A stretch of 10,125 nucleotides of DNA. Source: Bacteroidota bacterium. GTDB taxonomy: Bacteria; Bacteroidota; Bacteroidia; Cytophagales; Hymenobacteraceae. Where the stretch lies: positions 1-10,125 of the forward strand of contig JAFADQ010000372.1 of the NCBI GenBank assembly GCA_023424725.1, in the 5' to 3' direction. The notes below the pieces were generated by a model. That model searched no databases. It had not been told where the DNA came from and saw nothing but the letters and a program-made list of their open reading frames with translations. Each line of letters starts with the position of its first letter. Position 1 is the first letter of the stretch. A program made the translations under genes and the position numbers. This document shows, piece after piece, positions 6,706 to 10,125 of the stretch.

Positions 6706-6736
6706 CAAATACTTTTTTAATGCTTCACAATTTATA

Positions 6737-7201
6737 TCACCCAACCTTAAACAACCTGCTATCAAACTCAAACAACTCTGTTTCCACAACTTTTACTTTT
6801 TCAAAATCAGGATGCTGAGGGTTAATCAGGTAATTAAAGTCGCCTTTCACCACTGCAGATGGAACTTTCAATAACAGCAATTTTCGGTTCTGCACAAATA
6901 AATCGCCGAGTTGCTGGGTTTTGTTGCCATGCGGCAGGCTTTGCCATTGCGCCGGAAGGTTTTCTATTAAAATTTCACCGCTTGGGGCATCATCAGGCAC
7001 TGCAATGCTCACCATGTGGTAATCGGTAGGAAGCAGGCTGGCCGGTACATGTACCAGAATTTCCATGGCGCAAAGAGCGCGGGAGGCAGAAGTGTAGAGA
7101 ACCGCTACGCCTTTATTGTTCCAGCGGCCACCGGCAAGTTCGGCGCCTTTGCCAGATAGATCGAATTTAAAATTGCCTTTGCTTAGGCGGTAAACGATCA
7201 T
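6737..7201 (-). CDS. RES-domain toxin of a RES/Xre toxin-antitoxin pair
   Basis: A 154-residue RES-domain protein. Characterised members (for example the Pseudomonas putida Res and mycobacterial MbcT toxins) kill or arrest cells by breaking down NAD+. The fold's hallmark residues are visible: Y4-R5 at the N-terminus, GGRWNNKG (24-31, R26), LYTSASRALCAMEILVH (35-51, with Y36 and E47), VPSAVV (113-118, S115) and NYLINPQHPDF (123-133). R26, Y36, E47 and S115 line up with the Arg/Tyr/Glu/Ser active-site set known for the family, so the toxin should be intact. Its ATG overlaps the antitoxin TGA in an ATGA (7198-7201), giving translational coupling with the antitoxin first. The stop codon lies about 30 bp from a composite repeat. 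Only a weak hairpin is seen downstream. Confidence 0.93.
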   Translation of the reverse strand: MIVYRLSKGNFKFDLSGKGAELAGGRWNNKGVAVLYTSASRALCAMEILVHVPASLLPTDYHMVSIAVPDDAPSGEILIENLPAQWQSLPHGNKTQQLGDLFVQNRKLLLLKVPSAVVKGDFNYLINPQHPDFEKVKVVETELFEFDSRLFKVG

Positions 7202-7629
7202 GCCAATACGCCGTGCTCTATTCTGGTAAGCTCATCTTTCAGCATATTTATTCCGAAAGTAGTATCGAGCAGTTCTTTGGGCGCGACCCCTCCAAGAGCC
7301 ATATTGCGGGTTGTGAGCCAGGAAAAAAAAGTATCCGGATTGCCGAACACGACAGCTCCACGGGTAAAAAGAAAAGAAATTTCCAGGATTTTTTCGGAGA
7401 TGCTTTTATCGAGCAGCACCGGCCCTTTGCTTTCGCGGTAACGCTGAAGCGTGCGGTACGAAACGGGCAAACAAGCCGCCCAATCGGCAAGGGTTAGCGG
7501 CGTAGTTTTTATAAAATTCTCGAAGGCTGAAAAAGAAATGCCGGTGCGGGCGGCCTTAATTAATTGCAGCGCATCGCGGTCGTCAACCGAATCGGGTGTT
7601 AAATTGGTGATTGCTTTTGTAGCTGACAT
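7198..7629 (-). CDS. Xre/MbcA/ParS-type antitoxin of the RES toxin
   Basis: A 143-residue antitoxin with an Xre-like helix-turn-helix region at about 28-75 (TLADWAACLPVSYRTLQRY). Its C-terminal toxin-binding domain at about 87-143 belongs to the former DUF2384 type: FTRGAVVFGNPDTFFSWL, then NMALGGVAPKELLDTTFG, then LTRIEHGVLA. In this family the C-terminal domain plugs the toxin's NAD+ site, and the protein also represses its own operon. It is the first gene of the two-gene minus-strand operon, overlaps the toxin by 4 bases, and is preceded by a near-perfect promoter with inverted repeats (7650-7681), consistent with autoregulation. The start at 7629 fits that promoter, with a leader of roughly 16 nt. 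The module is bracketed by composite repeats on both sides. Confidence 0.92.
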   Translation of the reverse strand: MSATKAITNLTPDSVDDRDALQLIKAARTGISFSAFENFIKTTPLTLADWAACLPVSYRTLQRYRESKGPVLLDKSISEKILEISFLFTRGAVVFGNPDTFFSWLTTRNMALGGVAPKELLDTTFGINMLKDELTRIEHGVLA

Positions 7630-7649
7630 GGCTTTTCTGTTTTCGTTTT

Positions 7650-7676
7650 CAAATGTACATTAAGTTCAGACATTTG
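7650..7676. promoter_or_regulatory. Probable autoregulatory operator of the toxin-antitoxin operon
   Basis: CAAATGT (7650-7656) and ACATTTG (7670-7676) are perfect inverted 7-mers whose centres are 20 bp apart, two helical turns. The left arm also forms part of the 10-bp palindrome AATGTACATT (7652-7661). The arms cover the -7 box and approach the -33 element, where a bound antitoxin or toxin-antitoxin complex would block RNA polymerase. Binding is inferred from position and family habit. Confidence 0.5.
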
Positions 7677-7681
7677 TCAAA
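7650..7681 (-). promoter_or_regulatory. Bacteroidota-type promoter of the toxin-antitoxin operon
   Basis: On the minus strand TTTG (7678-7681), a 20-base spacer, then TACATTTG (7650-7657). Both boxes match the Bacteroidota primary-sigma consensus exactly. The -7 box ends about 20 bp before the antitoxin ATG. Confidence 0.75.
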
Positions 7682-7763
7682 TATAAAACGCCAGTTGGCA
7701 GTAAATAGTTTTGCCTTGATTTGGATTCGCAGGAATATTAGGTAAGTTAGGAATAGAAAAATT

Positions 7764-8137
7764 GAGCTTCGCAAATTGTTTTACCCCTCTCCCTAACCTC
7801 TCCAAAACGGAGAGGAGTTATCGTAGCTCCGCTAAACTATAGCAATTAGTTGATAGTACAGCTGGTGTTTCACTTTTCTCCAGGCGAGCTATTAATATGA
7901 CACTACTATTTTAACCGCAAAGTGCGCGAAGGAAACCGCGAAGAGCGCGGAGAAAAAGAAGAACCCAGGAAAAATGAAGGAAAGACTTCTTATCATTTTT
8001 AAAACTTTGCGTGTTTTGCGAAAATCCTGGCGTGCTTTGCGGTTAAGTTTTTATAATTGTAAAGATGTGTCATATTGGTAGCTCCACTCGGGAGAGATGC
8101 CTTCAGTCAGAAAAGGCCGAATAAATCTGCGAAGCTC
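7764..8137. repeat. Outer repeat family O, copy 3, interrupted by a 193-bp insertion
   Basis: The termini GAGCTTCGCA at 7764 and the same 10-mer read back from 8137 are inverted. The left arm is type A (ACCCCTCTCCCTAACCTCTCC then GGAGAGGAG), as in the copy at 2982. The right arm is a decayed type B (GGAGAGATGCC then AGGCC). The middle shares CAATTAGTTGA, GGTGTTTCA and CTCC with the intact copy in the same orientation. Without the insert it is about 170 bp, in line with the 177-bp intact copy. It fills most of the 551-base gap between the antitoxin promoter and acpH. The rest of the gap shows nothing identifiable. Confidence 0.75.
7889..8081 (-). mobile_element. MITE-like element I, copy 2 (193 bp), opposite orientation to copy 1
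   Basis: The ends CTATTAATATGACAC (left) and CTACCAATATGACAC (right, reverse complement) match at 13 of 15 bases. Its reverse complement aligns to 6458-6650 over the full 193 bp without gaps and with about 20 differences. It sits at the equivalent internal site of the outer repeat. The flanking sequences CTCCAGGCGAG (7878-7888) and CTCCACTCGGG (8082-8092) agree at 8 of 11 positions, consistent with a decayed target duplication. It has no coding capacity. Confidence 0.78.
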
Positions 8138-8180
8138 CGACTTTTACTCGTGCCCTTCCTAATCTCCTTCGCCTCGTGGT

Positions 8181-8768
8181 TCAGACTAATTCCTCCGTCC
8201 TCTCCCTTACAAACTCTTCCAATTCCGGGAAAAATTCATCAAACTCTGCCTTAAACAAATCGAAATGCAGCTCCAGATCTTTAGTGGCGAATTGCAGCTG
8301 CTCCGCGTATTTTACCCGCTGCGCTAAACCGTAAAGCGACCTACCGATGCCTTCGATTTCAGAATAGCGCAAAAGCCAGTTATGCTCTATCATATAAGGC
8401 GCGAAATATTGTATTTTCTCCGGTAATTCTGCCCAGCGACTTTGCAGTAACTTATAGAAATCTGCAGTATAATTGTCTAAAGTTTTCGGGTGATAGTGGT
8501 GCCAGTTTTTCGCCAGAAAATGATCGTAGAACATATCGGTAACCACACCTGCGAATTTGGAATAACCCGCATAGAGGCGCTTTTTGCTTTCTTTCACTAC
8601 CAGGTGAGAATCGGTGAAGGTATCTATGGCGCGGTGAAGAATAATGCCGGCTCTTACACGATCCGGATACAAATTAACCTGCTTGCCTTTTACCGCATCG
8701 GCTATAAAATTCCCAAGCTGAAGATCGGGATCGGAGCCGGAAAGATAAAGGTGGGCAAGGTAGTTCAT
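8181..8768 (-). CDS. acpH: Acyl carrier protein phosphodiesterase
   Basis: This enzyme hydrolyses the 4'-phosphopantetheine arm from holo-acyl carrier protein, giving apo-ACP, in fatty-acid metabolism in the cytoplasm. The 195-residue length matches E. coli AcpH (193). Family motifs appear in order: MNYLAHLYLS (1-10, H6), GNFIADAVKG (19-28, D24), GIILHRAIDTFTDSH (41-55, with H45, D49 and D53), VVTDMFYDHFLAKNW (75-89, with D78, D82 and H83) and NWLLRYSEIEGI in the second half. These His/Asp residues form the metal-dependent, HD-like active site. The MNYLAH start is the family's normal N-terminus, which fixes the ATG at 8768. It is a monocistronic minus-strand gene, divergent from the stress-protein gene at 8941. 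A possible -7 box (TAACTTTA on the minus strand, 8809-8816) lies about 40 bp upstream, without a good -33. Confidence 0.92.
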   Translation of the reverse strand: MNYLAHLYLSGSDPDLQLGNFIADAVKGKQVNLYPDRVRAGIILHRAIDTFTDSHLVVKESKKRLYAGYSKFAGVVTDMFYDHFLAKNWHHYHPKTLDNYTADFYKLLQSRWAELPEKIQYFAPYMIEHNWLLRYSEIEGIGRSLYGLAQRVKYAEQLQFATKDLELHFDLFKAEFDEFFPELEEFVRERTEELV

Positions 8769-8867
8769 AGTAGGGGCTGCAAGGGCCAGAAAAAGGGGCG
8801 CCGCGGTATAAAGTTAACCAAACCGATGGCAATTAGTTCTGCAGGGCGGCGTAGCAATTGTTTAGTG

Positions 8868-8898
8868 TTTGGCAAAAACGGCTAAACATTTACTTTTT
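8868..8898 (+). promoter_or_regulatory. Promoter of the general stress protein gene
   Basis: TTTG (8868-8871), a 19-base spacer, then TACTTTTT (8891-8898), which differs from TAnnTTTG only at the last base. Transcription would begin near 8903, giving a leader of about 38 nt to the ATG at 8941. This argues against translation starting at the in-frame ATG at 8869, which lies inside the promoter. Confidence 0.55.
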
Positions 8899-8940
8899 AC
8901 CATCGTATTTCAGAACCTACTATCAACAACGCTATTTATT

Positions 8941-9450
8941 ATGAATCAGGACAACAATACCAGCAATGCCGAAGGTTTGAAAAAACTGGTGGAAAAGATC
9001 AAAGATATTAAAACGGCCATGTTCGTTACCGCCGACCAGGACGGAACGTTGCGCTCGCGCCCAATGCGCCAGCAAACCATAGACGAAGACGGAACGATTT
9101 GGTTTTTTACACGCCAGCCATCGGGCAAAACAGAAGAAATAAAGCAAGACTCGCACGTTAATTTAAGCTACGCCGAACCGGCCGACCAGAAATTCGTGTC
9201 GGTATCGGGAAAAGCCACCCTTTCTAAAGACAAAGCTAAAATAGACGAGCTTTGGGACCCAAGCGTGAAGGCCTGGTTTCCGGAAGGCAAAGAAGATCCG
9301 GAACTGGCCGTTATAAAAGTTACCCCAACGAAAGCAGAGTATTGGGATAGCCCAAGCAACGTGATGGTGCACCTGTTCGGATTAGTGAAAGCCACCGTAA
9401 CCGGAGAAAGTTATGAGCCGGGAGACAACCAAAAAATAAACGTTTCGTAA
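8941..9450 (+). CDS. Pyridoxamine 5'-phosphate oxidase-like general stress protein (GSP26-like)
   Basis: A 169-residue protein of the split beta-barrel, flavin-binding pyridoxamine phosphate oxidase-like family, general stress protein 26 branch. Visible features are an N-terminal helix (EGLKKLVEKIKDIKTAMFVT), RSRPM (38-42) after the first strands, DGTIWFFT (50-57), HVNLSYAEP, KFVSVSGKA and the typical C-terminal LWDPSVKAWFPEGKEDPELAVIKV...AEYWD pattern. Members bind FMN or FAD and are linked to stress. The physiological substrate is generally unknown, and the protein is unlikely to make pyridoxal phosphate. The reading frame extends to an ATG at 8869, but I place the start at 8941 because MNQDNN fits the family's N-terminus and a promoter lies between the two. 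A strong terminator follows at 9473. Confidence 0.9.
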   Translation: MNQDNNTSNAEGLKKLVEKIKDIKTAMFVTADQDGTLRSRPMRQQTIDEDGTIWFFTRQPSGKTEEIKQDSHVNLSYAEPADQKFVSVSGKATLSKDKAKIDELWDPSVKAWFPEGKEDPELAVIKVTPTKAEYWDSPSNVMVHLFGLVKATVTGESYEPGDNQKINVS

Positions 9451-9472
9451 AACTACTTGTGTGTGTGTTTGG

Positions 9473-9499
9473 GAGGGGGCTTAGCTCCCTCTTTTTTTT
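9473..9499 (+). terminator. Rho-independent terminator of the general stress protein gene
   Basis: GAGGGGGC (9473-9480), loop TTA, GCTCCCTC (9484-9491) with one G-T wobble, then eight T residues (9492-9499). A further outer pairing TTTGGG...CCCAAA (9468-9473, 9501-9506) could extend the structure. It lies 22 bp past the stop codon. Confidence 0.88.
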
Positions 9500-9689
9500 G
9501 CCCAAACGGCAGCAAAAATGGCCCTCACAGCCTTATTTAGCACATTATTGTTTTTGGCAGATTATTAATGCCCGGCAAATTCGCTTACGTTTTTAAAGCA
9601 GTTTTGCAGCTGCTGCGAAAGCCGGTTTCAGGGTATTTCTGAAAAATATTAAAAAAAAATTTCGACCTTCCTGAAAAAATTTTTTCTCA

Positions 9690-10125
9690 GTGCTTCTCCC
9701 CTCTTCCGAACCCGTTTGCACCCTCACGCTTTTCCGGCTAAAGCCGGGCAATATTCGCTGGGGTTTGGCGCAAATGGGTCTGCCGGCAAAAGCGGTGCAG
9801 CAAACCCACGGCCTGCACTTCGGGAAGCTGCTCGGCTCGGGCAGCGGACGCGGCTTCAGCATCTGGCCAGATTTTAATCAGTACGGTTTTTTTGGTTCGT
9901 GGAAATCGGCAGAAGCAGCTGAGAATTTCTTTCAAACCTCAGCATTTATACAAAACTATAAAAACCGCTGCCTGGAAATTTACACCGTATGGCTAATGCC
10001 CTATCAGGCGCATGGTTTTTGGGATGAAGCGCACCCATTTTTGGCCCTTGCAGCCCCGCCCGCTCCCGAAACGCCCATCGCAGTGCTCACCCGCGCTTCT
10101 ATTCGCTGGCATAAATTACCCGGTT
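9690..10125 (+). CDS. Spheroidene monooxygenase (CrtA)-like protein, 5' part, GTG start
   Basis: An open frame of 145 codons that runs off the right edge. CrtA of purple bacteria oxidises acyclic carotenoids to keto-carotenoids; homologues in pigmented Bacteroidota carry the same name but their exact substrate is often untested. The resemblance lies in the order of motifs: TLTLFRLKPGNIRWGLAQMG (11-30), HGLHFGKLLGSGSGRGFSIW (40-59), FFGSWKSAEAAENFF (67-81), EIYTVWLMPYQAHGFWDEAH and, near the edge, IAVLTRASIRWHKLPG. These match the family pattern of 'LFR', 'GLxFxKLLGxGxGxGF', 'W', 'AHGxW' and 'PIAVLTRATIR'. An in-frame TGA at 9672-9674 leaves GTG at 9690 as the only plausible start upstream of the first motif. 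The missing part should be about 90-100 residues, judging from the usual length of about 240. No promoter is obvious in 9500-9689. Confidence 0.82.
   Translation, partial: MLLPSSEPVCTLTLFRLKPGNIRWGLAQMGLPAKAVQQTHGLHFGKLLGSGSGRGFSIWPDFNQYGFFGSWKSAEAAENFFQTSAFIQNYKNRCLEIYTVWLMPYQAHGFWDEAHPFLALAAPPAPETPIAVLTRASIRWHKLPG

Noticed and set aside
6699..6726. Hairpin GAAGCA...TGCTTC downstream of the toxin as a terminator
   Set aside because: A 6-bp stem with a 16-nt loop and an imperfect T stretch. One arm belongs to the end of the outer repeat. Too weak to call.
4220..7629. Idea that the SF1 helicase and the toxin-antitoxin pair form a defence island or one system
   Set aside because: They are on opposite strands, separated by a terminator and a composite repeat. 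The helicase is a common stand-alone form without a nuclease or other effector domain.
6321..8137. CRISPR array or tandem-repeat interpretation of the intergenic repeats
   Set aside because: The copies are few, 140-225 bp, dispersed and bounded by inverted repeats. There are no short direct repeats with regular spacers and no cas genes.
8869..8940. In-frame N-terminal extension of the stress protein from an ATG at 8869 (24 extra residues)
   Set aside because: The extension covers a good promoter (8868-8898), and its sequence does not resemble the family N-terminus. MNQDNN at 8941 is the better start.
9568..9642. 24-codon frame (MPGKFAYVFKAVLQLLRKPV..) between the stress-protein terminator and the CrtA-like gene, preceded by a 16-codon frame ending in TAATG
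   Set aside because: Very short, no promoter or conserved motif, and probably chance. It cannot be excluded but is not supported.

Overview
The window looks like a chromosomal segment from a Bacteroidota bacterium, most likely Cytophagales (Hymenobacteraceae-like). This rests on promoter boxes of the Bacteroidota type (TTTG-N19/20-TAnnTTTG), the absence of Shine-Dalgarno sequences before the genes, the protein families present, and a carotenoid-type gene at the right edge. The genus-level assignment is inference. I found no rRNA, tRNA, CRISPR array, transposase or phage gene.

Layout. 1-250: a 140-bp inverted-repeat element, then the terminator of a minus-strand gene. 251-496 (-): a tiny exported Lys-rich, Cys-containing protein, divergent from 603-2906 (+), a 12-TM RND/MMPL-family transporter. 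Their 106-bp shared promoter region holds two inverted repeats. 2907-3248: an intact ~177-bp repeat (copy 1 of the 'outer' family). 3249-3800 (+): an exported coiled-coil protein with a C-terminal membrane anchor. 3801-4219: a second, longer copy of the first repeat family. 4220-6175 (+): a UPF1/IGHMBP2-like SF1B helicase with its own terminator. 6737-7629 (-): a RES toxin / Xre-MbcA-ParS antitoxin operon. 8181-8768 (-): ACP phosphodiesterase (acpH). 8941-9450 (+): a PNPOx-like general stress protein with a strong terminator. 9690-10125 (+): the 5' part of a spheroidene monooxygenase (CrtA)-like gene that starts with GTG and runs off the window.

The genes are mostly unrelated single-gene units; the toxin-antitoxin pair is the only clear operon. 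The most striking feature is the repeat architecture. The toxin-antitoxin operon lies between two composite repeats (6321-6705 and 7764-8137). Each is a ~170-180-bp outer element interrupted at the same internal hairpin by a 193-bp MITE-like element. The two inner elements are about 90% identical without gaps, lie in opposite orientations, and one is flanked by an exact 11-bp target duplication. The uninterrupted outer copy at 2982-3158 shows what the empty site looks like.

Several plus-strand genes have a -7-type box ending 3-4 nt before the ATG, which suggests leaderless transcription.
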